From contig PDUO01000049.1 in NCBI GenBank assembly GCA_003008705.1, positions 248,001 through 312,000 of the forward strand: DNA of 64,000 nt. The letters run 5' to 3'. Shown here piece by piece: positions 1 to 10,800 of the stretch. Below the pieces are notes generated by a model. That model searched no databases and was not told the origin of the DNA. It saw nothing but the letters and a program-made list of their open reading frames with translations. The position numbers and the translations under genes were made by a program. Source of the stretch: Pezicula radicicola (taxonomy: Eukaryota; Ascomycota; Leotiomycetes; Helotiales; Dermateaceae). Each line of letters begins with the position of its first letter. Position 1 is the stretch's first letter.

Positions 1-1124
1 ATAGGGAGTGTCTCGGGTACCAGAGTGAGGCTCTGAGTTCCATTCGTCAAAGGATGAGTTCTCCGGATAGAGCTGCTTCGGAATCGACACTAGGGGCCAT
101 TCTGCTACTCGCTGGTATAGAGGTCTGCATAACTTTCTCTTTGATGTTCTAAAATTTGGCAGGCGTGCAGCCGCAAAAAGCTGACCTTTTAATGATACAG
201 GCTCGGCTTGGAATGCCGCGTCAAGTCCAACTTCACATGGGGGCAATACAGCAGCTTCTTAACGTATGTCGAACAAAGGGTGTGTATTTGAGTGACAGTA
301 TTAAACGTGCCATCTTCTGGTGAGCGACAATGCAGCGTTTCTTGACGGCTCATTCTTACATTGGTCAACAGGCAAGACTTGAATTCCTCGGTCATGACAG
401 GGTCGAGTCGAGTTGTTGATCATACAACCTTTTCCGAGCTTCAGTGGAGAAGAGATCCTTTCTCCCCAAATTTCTTTATCCTGCCACCTGGATTCCAAGC
501 CCAGTCCCATTTACTAGGCGAAGAGTTCGTTGAGGTGCTCGAGGACGTCTATGCATTGCAATGCATCCGAGACTCCACCCTTTTCGGCAGAGAGGATGTA
601 ATATCGATGGCACATATTGATAATCACCAAGCATCCATCCAGTCAAGGCTGGTGAGCTTACCAAATCGTTCTTCTATCTCAGAGTGTTGCCATCTAGCGG
701 CATATCTATGCTCAGCTATGCTACGCTGCAAAATTTGGCGTACTTCAACCATTCCCGTAAGTCAACCGTATGGATTGCGTTCTCTATCATACCTCAGTCT
801 CTTATCGGGTTGCGCTGACTTTAGATGTCATAGTCCCACCTTTCATTACAGTTACTCTGCAAACTACAACAAGCGAACGATGATCTCATATGGGACGATC
901 GACCTGATTTGCTAGCTTGGCTCCTGTACATCGGCGGGGCTTTTGCCCCCACGGGAACTATACGATCAGATTACGTGGTACTGTTGCACTTGAACCGCAG
1001 TACCAGGCTTAGAGGCTTGTATACATCATGGCCGGAATTGCTTGAAATCCTAAAGCAGTTCATTTGGTCAGAAAAGGCATTTATGTCACAGGTTAAGGCG
1101 TTCTGGGAAGAAAGTTCCGTCTAG
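1..1124 (+). CDS. Fungal-specific transcription factor, C-terminal part (5' end outside window)
   Basis: The reading joins exons 1-122, 201-319, 372-756 and 834-1124. The introns are 123-200, 320-371 and 757-833, and all junctions keep frame. The protein has the feel of the C-terminal fungal-specific transcription factor domain (Fungal_trans_2/DUF3468 type): AGIEARLGMP near the start, then KRAIFWQDLNSSVMTG, WRRDPFSPNF, LAAYLCSAMLRCKIW and DDRPDLLAWLLYIGGA, ending WSEKAFMSQVKAFWEESSV. Any DNA-binding zinc cluster would lie upstream of the window and is not visible. These proteins act in the nucleus, and the target genes cannot be inferred. No internal stop is seen once the three introns are removed, so this part looks intact. 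The first donor (GTCTGC) is weak. Confidence 0.72.
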
Positions 1125-1442
1125 ACTAGTTTAACGCAGATCTGCTCTGAGGACTATGTCTTAGTCAGGTGAGGAGGTTTTCTGCCTTGGAAGGCTGCAC
1201 AATTGGGTAGGTCGACCACAGTCATATTTTACCTTGCTAGTTATGGTAAGTTCATGTTGCATGAAACTAATATGCTCCGCTCTGCTTGTATAAACAAAAT
1301 GGCAGAACTGTACAGCATTCACCCTATTGTATTACACCTAGCATTTTCAAAACTGCCTTGTTCATGTATACAAGCCTGTAAGTTGGTAGAACCCACTCCG
1401 TGTGCCAACATATGGACCACCTCGGGACTTCCCCCCCAGGAG

Positions 1443-2246
1443 CTCGGTCGATAACTAGCTGGCTCGACCGGGAGCGGAGAAGTGCGTTAAGACCTGTACT
1501 GCACATCAATTTCTTCGGCTTCTTCCCGGCCTGGCTGAATGAGCAACTTTGCTGCATCCACGACTACTTTCTAAATACGGCTATCAGTCAAAAGCATCTC
1601 CAAGCTGTCATGTGACCTACACTATCTCTTCACTCTCAGCCAAGCGAAACCTACAAGGAGCGGATAGAGATACTACAGACTAAAGGCAAATCACCATCAT
1701 ACACTCGGAGCATGCTAGCCTCTCACTTCAGCAGAGCTAGCGTTGTTTCCGAGCCTATCCCCTCCCCTCACTATGGTATACCTCTTAAAGACTCCATGGA
1801 TGGACACAGCCCGAACTCGAGTCGCTACAACAACGTGTAGTAGATCGACCGTACGATGGCTTTATTTTAGACGCCTTTCGGATGTGGCTGGAGGCGCATA
1901 AGGATTGCTACATGTCGGACGTGGTGTATAATGAAGAGCACCCGCGCCTTAGGTGGTATGGTTATGTTCTTTGGGATATGCCCCATGCCCTTTTATCAAT
2001 AAAGATTTGCTCTAGAAGCAAATACTCGATGCACGCCGGCGAAGTTTGCTTGATGTAGTACAGCTTAGTGACTCTAGGGATAAGACGAAGAGATCGTGGA
2101 AAGAGAGAACCGCGGTATACAAGAAGGGTGGACGTGGATATATATACTGGGATGAGGGGGTTTTGAGTGAGGTCGTTTGGGACCAGGTGGAGTCGTAAGA
2201 GGTCCGTAATGATTGGAGAGAGCCGAGGTGGGATAACTTGGAATGA
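1443..2246 (+). pseudogene. Decayed conserved fungal hypothetical gene
   Basis: Three protein-like stretches lie in order on the plus strand but in different frames. About 1450-1615 reads like the family motif FFPAWLNEQLCCIHDYF. Positions 1843-2058 carry a segment containing AFRMWLEAHKDCYMSDVVYN and LRWYGYVLWDMP. Positions 2079-2246 carry a C-terminal-looking segment with VYKKGGRGYIYWDEG, then TAA, then a tryptophan-rich tail. The W/Y-rich composition and the NEQL.CIHD motif resemble a large family of uncharacterised Pezizomycotina proteins, recalled rather than searched. At least one frameshift and one stop separate the parts, so no complete protein can be made. No function is known to me for the family. 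Confidence 0.45.
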
Positions 2247-2722
2247 CTGCTGACGAAATCAACGCCGATCGATGGGCATATTGTAGATTTATTTAGTCCA
2301 CTGTATGGTTAGAACAATCACAGCGTTTAGATCTTTTATGCGACTTATTAATCTGAACTCCGTGACAATACACCCTTTCCTATTTGTAATCGGCCGCTTA
2401 CTACACCGATGACGCGGATCTTAGCGCAGAAATTGGCGGGTCTTTTCCTCATCTAGTGGAGTGCTGACTGGCCAAACACGTAGAGCCATACCGCTTTGCC
2501 CTAATTGGAAGTATCTCTGTTCCCTTTTAGGAGGTATCTCTCTGCCCCTGCCCTAATTGCTTAGAACAACTCTTGAAGGGACAATGTATTCATCCGACAA
2601 CTGCGGTGGGCCTTCCATTGAACGACGAGTACAAATACTTGGATATCCTCGAAGTCCAAGTATCAATATTTTCATCCTTCTGCCATACTCGAGGACGAAC
2701 GTTCAAAAATCTTTCTTTGACC

Positions 2723-3835
2723 ATGCCTCAATCGCGTCTTCTCAAGCCCCTTAAGATAGGCGAGGTGGAAGCGAAGCATCGCATCGGGATGGCTCCACTC
2801 ACTCGCTTCCGGGCGACTGACGACCGCATACCGACACCCATGATGAAGGAATACTACGGCCAACGGGCCGCTGTGCCCGGCACCTTGATTATCAGCGAGG
2901 GAACCTTCATATCAGCAAGCTGTGGCGGCTTCACCAACGCACCAGGATTTTGGCGCGAAGACCAAATCACGGCCTGGAGAACCATCACCGATGAAGTCCA
3001 TAGCAAAGGATGCTTCATCTTCTGTCAGCTATTCGCCATGGGCCGTGCTGCGGATGTCGAAGTGGCCCAACAGGAGGGCTTCGCCATCGTAGCACCGAGT
3101 GCCATTCCAATCGAAGAAGGCGCCGCGGTACCACAAGCTATGACCATCGAGGAGATTAAGCAGACGGTCCAGGATTTTGTAGACGCTTCGAGGAACGCCA
3201 TCCGGGCTGGATTTGACGGCGTCGAAATCCACGGTGCCAACGGCTACCTCCTCGACCAATTCATTCAAGACGTCAGCAACAAACGCCACGACGAGTACGG
3301 CGGGAGTATCGAGAACAGGTCTCGTCTTCTCAACGACGTAATCAAGTCTGTCGTCGATGCCATCGGTCCAGAACGTGTTGGGCTGCGCCTGAGCCCCTGG
3401 AGTACGTTCCAGGGCATGAGAATGGAGGATCCGATCCCGCAATTTACGGATGTCATCAACAAAGCCAGTCAGTCAAATATCGCATATCTTCACCTCGTCG
3501 AGTCGCGGATATCCGGTAGCGAGGACTACGATGGCGGCCATGACCGACTAGATTTTGCATACAATCTCTGGAATGGACCTCTCCTTGTTGCTGGCGGCTA
3601 TACGCCGCAGGAGGCACAGAAACTCGTGGATGAGAAGTATCCGGATAAGGACATCATGGTCATCTTTGGTCGATATTTTATCTCTAATCCGGATCTTGTT
3701 TATAGGATTAGGGAGGGTTTGAAGCTTAATGCGTATGACAGAAAAACTTTTTATGTCTATAAGTCAGCTGTGGGTTATTCGGATTACCCATTTACCAAGG
3801 AATATTTGGCTGGCGGGCGAGAATGGTTTAATTGA
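2723..3835 (+). CDS. NADH:flavin oxidoreductase / Old Yellow Enzyme family ene-reductase
   Basis: A single exon of 370 codons. I start at the ATG at 2723 (ACCATGC context) because the upstream in-frame extension has no ATG and is unlike the family. The length fits FMN-dependent OYE/OPR enzymes, which reduce activated C=C bonds of enones with NAD(P)H as TIM-barrel flavoproteins. Visible family marks are APLTRFR near residue 25 (FMN-binding Thr), the substrate-binding EIHGANGYLLDQF with H170, N173 and catalytic-type Y175, NKRHDEYGGSIENRSR just after it, and the phosphate-binding FGRYFISNPDLVYRI near the C-terminus. No signal peptide is seen, so a cytosolic location is likely. Possible jobs are stress detoxification or secondary metabolism, but no cluster partner is beside it. 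The gene appears intact, unlike its left neighbour. Confidence 0.93.
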   Translation: MPQSRLLKPLKIGEVEAKHRIGMAPLTRFRATDDRIPTPMMKEYYGQRAAVPGTLIISEGTFISASCGGFTNAPGFWREDQITAWRTITDEVHSKGCFIFCQLFAMGRAADVEVAQQEGFAIVAPSAIPIEEGAAVPQAMTIEEIKQTVQDFVDASRNAIRAGFDGVEIHGANGYLLDQFIQDVSNKRHDEYGGSIENRSRLLNDVIKSVVDAIGPERVGLRLSPWSTFQGMRMEDPIPQFTDVINKASQSNIAYLHLVESRISGSEDYDGGHDRLDFAYNLWNGPLLVAGGYTPQEAQKLVDEKYPDKDIMVIFGRYFISNPDLVYRIREGLKLNAYDRKTFYVYKSAVGYSDYPFTKEYLAGGREWFN

Positions 3836-6064
3836 TTGACTTGGTTCTGGAGACACGTAGAATAGATAGAGTTCAGTCATAGGCAATAAATAGCTTTGAA
3901 AATTTTATACTCGTTTTCTTTCGCCCTTTACCAAAATAGCTCTTTAGTTGCTCATTGCGCAGACAGGCAAACAGTACATAGTACTTATAATTATAGAATA
4001 GCATCTGCACTATCTAAGTACTATTTAAGAAGTTTTCTTTTCCCATTATGTGACCCTATCCTCTGATTTAGAGTGTACAGTACTCACCGCGGCCGGCTTC
4101 CTTACTGCCTTGCTGCTCGCTTTCACCACTCTCTATTATACTCTGTTGGCTTCTCTATCAAAATGACAATAGGTGGGCGCAGAACTTGTTCTCATTAAAC
4201 TGCTAGACTGAAAGATACTCTCATATGTATGTACCACGGGTTATGACGACTATATATTAAACTACAAGCTAGTTTTTGAAATTATAATACCTTGTAATAC
4301 TATATGCAATCTCCTGTTATTCTATTTATCACTTATTAGACATTCTTAATAGATCTTTCCATCTCTATCAAAGAGCTTAGAGTTAGTATAACTAATCCAT
4401 ATCCACCCACATACTCTTGAAATGCGCAAACAAATATACGATCCTTGTAGCTATTTGCCTACAGAAAACAAGTTTAGATGACTTCACTGTAACGTTTTTA
4501 ATCAGAGGGGTAAAATGTTTTCTTAGGTCATTTCTTTTATACAGCTGTAGCTTGTTACATATTCTAGAAAGAGAACAGAAATTATCTGAATCAGTCTCAA
4601 ACATCCTTGTACACAAAAAGAAGTGTACTAGCGACATCAGTGAAAGAGTGTGGGTTAATTAGTGCTATAAAATCCTATTCTTCAATCTAGCTTAATTCTC
4701 CAAATTAGACGGGAGACGCACGTAGCGATGAAACCAGCCAGAATTCCCCAGCAAGTTCACCTGCAGTGCATTTCAACGTTCTCCTCCTTTTAGTCGTATC
4801 TTGCTGTACATTATCTACTGCCGTATCAAAGGACATCACTTTCTCACACAACTCCCCTATAATCCTCCTTTCTTTGCAGATACTCATGTATTAGCAGTGC
4901 TCTCGTTATTAAATTACCTCTAGGGGGCAACAAGCTGCTTTTTATCCCTCTAACTTCGGCTATATATGATTAAATCTTATCTTCTTGTAAATAAGAGTCA
5001 TGAATTAGTTATTCACCAATATATAGGGAAAAATCAAGGAGGATAAGCTCAATTACAATGAGAGGGCCTAGAATCGAGAAGACAATAAATCTGTACGACG
5101 CAGATTGGAAGGCATTGTTATTGGCGAGAGACTTCGTCGCTAGCCCCACCTGTATTACTGTCAGAATAACGGCGATGGTAGTGTTCCTGGCCAAAACTAT
5201 ACTTGGCCTAAATAATTCAATTCTACAGCCTATATTAGTGCGTATTATAATGCCCATATATTCGATTTTCGGAGCCTATATTAGTGTCTATTACAATACC
5301 CATATTTGCCTCTCTTAAAATTATATAACCTCCTTCTAAGAAGTCTAGGGATGCGCGCAGAGTATCCCCCTCTATATATATACTCTTTGAAGGATAATTA
5401 TAGAATAGGTACGTACATTTAATTATCTCCTCCTCTAGAGTATAATTTAGTAGACTAATAATAAAACTCTATAAGAATAGATAGTACTAATTTAATTTTT
5501 ATATCTATACTTCAACTATAGGTAAGCTATCTTTAACTTAAGAGAGTGAAAAACCATCCTGCTGCCTTTACTTACTTTGCATATACAGCTTGTCCACTTT
5601 GGCTTCTTAATATAAAGCGAGTTGCTAAATTTAGCTGTTAGAATTTCTATGCCAACAGAGAAGGTAATCATACAGAGAGTGACGATACATTTTCAAATGC
5701 AAATTCCGTTCCTATTACAATAACAGTTACTAAAACAGGAGTCAATGAAGCGTATTCTACATTATTCTCATTCAGTGCAGTTTTCCGACATTCTGATCGA
5801 GCTTCACTACCCTACTTTTATATATCAATCAGAGAAACAATTATAAGTTCGAAGCTTCCTCACACTTTCCATTAATGTATCACTAGTAAGAGTTTTACTT
5901 AATAGTTGTCAATATCTATACCATCTGTCATGCATCTCCCTCCCAACGAAGCACAATATCTATGTCTTAAGAACAGATTAACGACATCGACCTTACTTTC
6001 TAACCCAACCCCAATCTCCAATCCAACCATCTTCCAAGATCCATCTCAACAAGTATACCAAACC
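3836..6064. other. AT-rich intergenic region, no supported gene
   Basis: About 2.2 kb of AT-rich DNA. Short overlapping reading frames occur on both strands (for example around 4392-4662 and 5009-5318), but they mirror each other and show no family motifs. A GC-rich patch sits near 4085-4130. The right part (about 5330-5530) is full of TATA/TTAGTA-type words. It looks like decayed or mutation-biased repeat DNA. The 3' ends of the flanking genes probably use the outer 100-200 bases. Confidence 0.5.
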
Positions 6065-6453
6065 CTACTCATCCTTAACACTAGTCCCCCTTCTATTAAC
6101 ACCATTCCCCAAATTAAAAGCCGGCACAACAGCATACGGCCAAAACATAGTAACAGCAACGACAGGAAAGTACCTATACCATCCAAACCCAAAAAACGAA
6201 TTAGCCCAGTCCCTTCAAATACCTCAAACCAACAAAAGCCCACTCAAGATAAATACGGTGAATCAAGGGAGAAGGATAAGAAGACATACCAAACAGAACA
6301 ACTCCCTACTTTCTTCCACTGAGAACCCCAATCCGCTTTCGCAGGCGAGAAATAAGATTCGCTACTTCGGAAACGACGTGGTGTTTGGTGGAGGAGGTTG
6401 GTGGTTTTGGTTTTGTTGAGGAGGGAGGGTCGGATTGCGCGTGGGAATGGCAT
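6065..6453 (-). CDS. Small probable mitochondrial membrane protein (90 aa)
   Basis: Two exons, 6453-6290 and 6173-6065. The 116-bp intron (6289-6174) has GTATGT..TATAG ends and a GCTAAT branch-like site. Splicing rejoins a tryptophan codon and gives 90 residues. The first 34 are rich in Arg, Lys, Ser and Thr with no acidic residue before SSES, like a mitochondrial targeting peptide (MPFPRAIRPSLL, then RRFRSSES). Next comes a short soluble piece (AKADWGSQWKKVG), one hydrophobic segment (YFPVVAVTMFWPYAVVPAF) and a charged tail ending KDE. This is the layout of small inner-membrane proteins such as respiratory-complex accessory subunits or assembly factors, but I do not recognise the family. Neither exon alone looks like a gene. 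The start is the only ATG with this leader. Confidence 0.6.
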
Positions 6454-7746
6454 TTTCGAGGTTTCGAGGGAGGAGTTCTTTGGTTCGAGTTCGGAGCTGA
6501 GAGGTGTGTGTTGGTATTGAGAATTTGGTAATTTGATAGGTAAGTCTGGTAGATTCGAATGCCCGATGTTCTGCTTTGTTTATTGAAGGATGAAGAAAGG
6601 AAAGGAGGAAGTAGTTTTGGGGTTGTTGATAGGAGGTCTGCTAGTTCCTGTTACTTACCCCTCTTTTCGATGAGAGCGAATAGGAAGAAGAGGTTAAGGT
6701 TTCACTGTTTCACCCCATGGGGTAGTTATTAATACCTTTTCACGCCACCATCTCACGCCACTTGAGGTTGCGGAGTTTCAAAGCTAGACCCCGACTTTTG
6801 TGGCTTTCTCCGGAGGTAGATAGATTATTGATTGGCTTGAGGGGTTGGTGGTTAGCGAGATGCGAGATGAGGACTCTTAGCTTCTAGGAAAACATCAATA
6901 AAATGTTTTTTTTCCTGAAGCTTTGAGATAAGGAATCTTTTAATAAGAAGATCAAATGAAATGATTTTAATATCGTTATAAAATGCATATACGAAAGCTA
7001 CCCCGTCCCATGTAGTCAGCTCCAAAAACCAAAAACCAAAAAGAAAAATAGAAAGATGCATACAACCAATCAACCATCTATTTTCCACCATCGCTTAAGG
7101 TAGTAATAAAATCCCGTCCCGTGGACCGATCTGACAGCGTTCATAAGATTTTATAGAAATCTAAAGCTTAGGAGGAGGTCTACCGCTTATGGCACGGTCC
7201 AACCCTAGCTTGACGTACTAGTGCAATTGTTGTGGATGTTCGTTGTGATAGATCCACTACTACTGCAATTACCAACTGATGTTGAAGTCTGAGTTGGTGT
7301 GATATGATTTTGATGCCATATTTGTCGCCTATTCTATTCCAAGCGCTTTAAGTTTTTTTTTCTGGCCCATCGGGTATGATTGTATACAAGGTACCAACTC
7401 TGTCACGAAATTCCAACTCATTATTCCTAGCGACAGTATTGTCTGGCATTAGAAGATGGCCTTTGTGCTTGCGCCCCTAAAGAGATGGGGAATCCATCTC
7501 ACGGAGTTGATGAGATGTCGCTTTAGTTTGCTTATATCTCGATCGATATCGAACAAAGTGCCACAGAAACTTGAGGGTTGGAGAAAAGAGGGTCGTTAAA
7601 AGCATCGGATCGGGCAACGGCGTGATCATAGTATTATATATTTGGACAATTCGCTCTCAGCCGACCAGGTATAACATATTCCCGTGCTCAACAAAGCCAA
7701 ATACTTACGAAATGCAGTGATTCTCTCAACATAGTTGCTATTTTGC
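6454..7746. other. Intergenic region, no gene seen
   Basis: Contains the probable promoter of the small mitochondrial protein gene next to 6454 and then about 1 kb without motif-bearing reading frames. The frame on the minus strand at 6852-7091 is hydrophobic but AT-driven, and is not supported as a gene. Confidence 0.5.
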
Positions 7747-9518
7747 TTAGACAATATGTATTTCCCCCCATTGGAAACCAGGCAGATTAAGTGCTTCTCC
7801 CTTCATAAGTCCTTGAACCCAGCATTCGCCCAAGAGTGTAAATTCCCCGTTTCCCTTCGGCCTCAAAACAAATGGAACTTTGGCACCGCGGATGACACAT
7901 ATCCTATCGCCTACCTCTGTCATTTTGGGTACCCATGCGAATCGGTCATCCCTCGTTATGCAGAACCGACATTGCTGAAGATAACTTGTTCTTACTAACC
8001 ATACCCTTTCGTATATATAATCTATTGATTTAGCATCCACTTTCAGATTGGAATTCGTCAAAAGCGCATGAAAGTATTGATAGAGCCCTAAAACTTTTGA
8101 TTCCTCGGGTGGCATTTTGTCAATCCCCATACGCAAATCATCGCGAGACAAAATCCTTGAAAGTTTCCATCCCCCAGTGTGGTCGTATCACAATTCGCCA
8201 TTTTTGCCAACTCAAGGACTGTTCTCCGGTCTCCAGATTTTTCTCTTTTGCCTGACAGTCGTGAGACCTTTTCCGCGATATCAATGACTTTGCCATCTAA
8301 ACAAAGCGTGTTTTCATTGCTCAGAGACCACAAGGTACTGAAAGAAGACCCTTCGCCACTCGATACGGGAATTTCACCTGAGGCGTTAAATTTTGGGTGA
8401 TCACAAAACCGCAAATATGTTGCAGTTCTGTCTGGATTTGGAACCCACGAAGCCAAATTGTTCTCTGATTCACAGAGACCAGCACGCGATAAAACGTCTA
8501 GTTCCCCCCTCCATCTTAAACACCACAGTGCGAAGCTTTGAAAGACCTTATTAGTTGATAAGGCGTAGTCCGCTGTGAACCCGGGAGTATTCACAAGACC
8601 CAAAATGCCGTAGATTTTATCTCTCGGATCAGAAGCGATCAGACATGCTGCCCGGTCGAAAAACGTAAGAATGCCTGAGTATTTGGTCCCATCCTGAGAT
8701 ACAACTTTCATAAATCCTATATTAACGAAGGCATCAAGATTCGAAAAGTTGAAAGGTATCGCCCAGTCAATGAAATGACCAAGGGAAACCATATGGTTTA
8801 TTATAGCTGCTGGTCTCATAAGATTGTCCAGAGGTACTTTCCAAGTACCAAAGACCATTTCCATATGCCTTGAGAGTACAACTTCCTGTAAAACCCAGAG
8901 TCGCGAGAACCAAGGCCGTTCAAACAAGGGTCCAAGCACTTTGAAGAACTCAAGGGCCCAATTGCTAGAAATCTCTCTAAGCACGTGATTCGTAATACTT
9001 ATAGGACCTGTATGTAGATCAAAGTTTTGATCGCCTTTGGCTTTACTAGAGAGATATATATCGAGCCGAGAAATGTAGTCAGATACTCTTTCCATGGTTT
9101 CGTCAGACTCCTCTTTAATCCAGGCCAGGGTCTTGTGAGATTGTGCATAGATCCTTCCCATCAAAGCAACTTGGTGATTTTTGTCCGGTTCAATGTTCTG
9201 GTTGATACAAATAGCATTAGCCTAGATGACTCTCCGCTTGTCTTCGTGTCGAAGACGTTGAAGGGCTGAGAAAAGGCTTTCTGTGATCTCGATGAATTTA
9301 TCTTCGCACTTGACTTTTCTCGGTTTCAAATTCGATTCCCAGGCATACGAAAGCGCCTCATATCTCATGTGATGCGAAAGTCGTACATGTTCGAGTCGGC
9401 ATGTGATTTCATCCGACCAAGTCCCTTGATCAAGAATAAGAACCCGGATTTCATCCTCATGTTGAAGTTGCCTGTATTGGTAAGGAGTATAGGGCACTTC
9501 TTGCTGAGGCGTATCCAT
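7747..9518 (-). pseudogene. HET-domain (heterokaryon incompatibility) gene, interrupted
   Basis: Minus-strand reading starts at 9518 (MDTPQQEVPYTPYQYRQL). The HET hallmarks are in order: YEALSYAWES, then after 9222 ANAICINQN, then MGRIYAQSHKTLAWI, FERPWFSRLWVLQEV and DPRDKIYGILGLV. The C-terminal part (RFCITRDDRFAWVP, GDRICVIRGAKVPFVLRP, GECWVQGLMKGEAL) is typical of full-length HET proteins. Two lesions are visible. An in-frame TAG at 9222-9224 falls exactly where the family has W in the W.DAICINQ motif (TGG to TAG). A frame change near 8170-8190 beside a GGGGG run moves the C-terminal part to another frame. HET proteins trigger incompatibility cell death between unlike strains. This copy should make only a stub of about 98 residues. 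Pseudogene or null allele is favoured over an active gene. Confidence 0.8.
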
Positions 9519-9755
9519 CCCTAGAGCTCTTTACTATTGTTTGTCTTAGGGCTTCCCGCGTAGAAGAGTATTGACATGAGACAATAACCACTTACTTCGA
9601 AATTTATGTTTCAGGATACCAGTGATATTTTCCCATAAATCACTGCTCACAAAAGCTGATATTGTGAATATAGAAAGGTATGAAGTGGGTCGCGACGAGA
9701 TGGCAAGCAATGGGCTTGTGTTATATACCAAGTGAAGCAGTCCTAGCTACCTAGA

Positions 9756-9988
9756 GAGGCGGTGCTCAAGGCTCCGCCTCGTTATTTGCGACGCTTACTT
9801 TCGGCTCGCGTGTGGTTTGCGTCGAAGAGAGTCTGAATGCGTATTCTGTCGTCGCGAGAGAGCTCTGGTTTGGACTTCTTAGGCACAGGTACTTTGTACG
9901 TTGATACCATGCTGAGATCTTGGTGTTGTAATACAAATTGAGTGCGCAAAAGCAGCATTGGCCACCTTAATATCATTGGTGGTACCAC
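9756..9988 (-). mobile_element. Tc1/mariner-type transposase N-terminal fragment with adjacent palindrome
   Basis: A 68-codon frame (9988-9782) contains KSKPELSRDDRIRIQTLFDA, which resembles the first helix-turn-helix of fungal Tc1/mariner transposases. It ends abruptly at 9782. Right against its end lies a near-perfect palindrome at 9756-9780 (GAGGCGGTGC, loop TCAAG, GCTCCGCCTC; one mismatch in 10 bp). No catalytic DDE part follows. Probably a truncated element. The family assignment is from motif memory, not from alignment. Confidence 0.4.
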
Positions 9989-10235
9989 CTGCTAGCGTAG
10001 AATATGTTGGAAGGTTTGGCAGTAACTATTCCGTCGGAGGAGAAGAAGCTAGCCCTCTGTACAACAATACTAGTGACATAGTCAATATTCGAGCAGATAT
10101 AAACCAAGACCTTCTGTCAAGATCAATTCAATCTTGCCTCGGGTATTTTTTCGAGTCTGTGAAAGGCAACGTGGCTACGCAGCATAAAAGCTGATGAATG
10201 CGATAGGAGGAGTGGTATCCAGTCACAGATTGAGG

Positions 10236-10656
10236 AGATTTCTATTATTTCCCGGAATACGGTGAAATAGCAAAGCTTATGTCGATAGTGAGCGTTTTGC
10301 TCGCAACACTCCTTCTGTTCGGCGCCATTGCAACCTTCAATTTTGTGTCCGCAACCAACCACGGTCTACGTGTGGGTATAATTGACGCATTCACGTTTGC
10401 CTTTGCAATCACCGTTGGTGTTCTCACCGACTCGAGAAGGTCGGAGCTGTTTACTGCGGTTGCAGCGTGAGCACTAAGCCAAGTCTGTTCAGATATTGTG
10501 GTGAACTAACTCAGAATCGTGAAAAGTTACGCTGCTGTTCTTGTTGTCTTTGCGATAGTTAATGTGCCCCAGGATTCGGGATGGACTGAGGAACAACTGA
10601 ATAAAAAGAATCATGTAGAGGTTTGGACGCTTAAGAGCCAATTCAAGATACGTTGA
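10236..10656 (+). pseudogene. DUF6594-like membrane protein, C-terminal remnant
   Basis: Two exons, about 10236-10466 and 10515-10656, are joined by an intron 10467-10514 (GTGAGC..CTCAG). They read as two or three hydrophobic segments: IVSVLLATLLLFGAIATFNF, then IIDAFTFAFAITVGVLTDSR, then RSELFTAVAA and SYAAVLVVFA. The order, and the words (S/R)RSE(L/I)F.A.AA and YAAVLVVF, match the C-terminal membrane region of DUF6594 proteins common in Pezizomycotina. The soluble N-terminal half is missing, and an in-frame stop lies just upstream, so this is a remnant. Function of the family is unknown. It lies beside the HET pseudogene and the transposase fragment. Confidence 0.5.
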
Positions 10657-10800
10657 GGATTATCGAGTCAAAGAAGACTTCCAGCTTCACTGCGGTTCAA
10701 GTTCAATGGCGCTGAGAGTAACAAGTGTGTAACTGTTGACCACTAGATAAAGATTAACACAAATCGTATCTTTGGGGCATATGATAAATCCTCTTCAGAA

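Noticed and set aside
4392..5318. Overlapping frames on both strands in AT-rich DNA
   Set aside because: They mirror each other, lack motifs and arise from low-GC sequence.
9222..9224. Programmed stop-codon readthrough in the HET gene
   Set aside because: The stop replaces a conserved residue and a second, independent frame lesion lies downstream, so decay explains it better.
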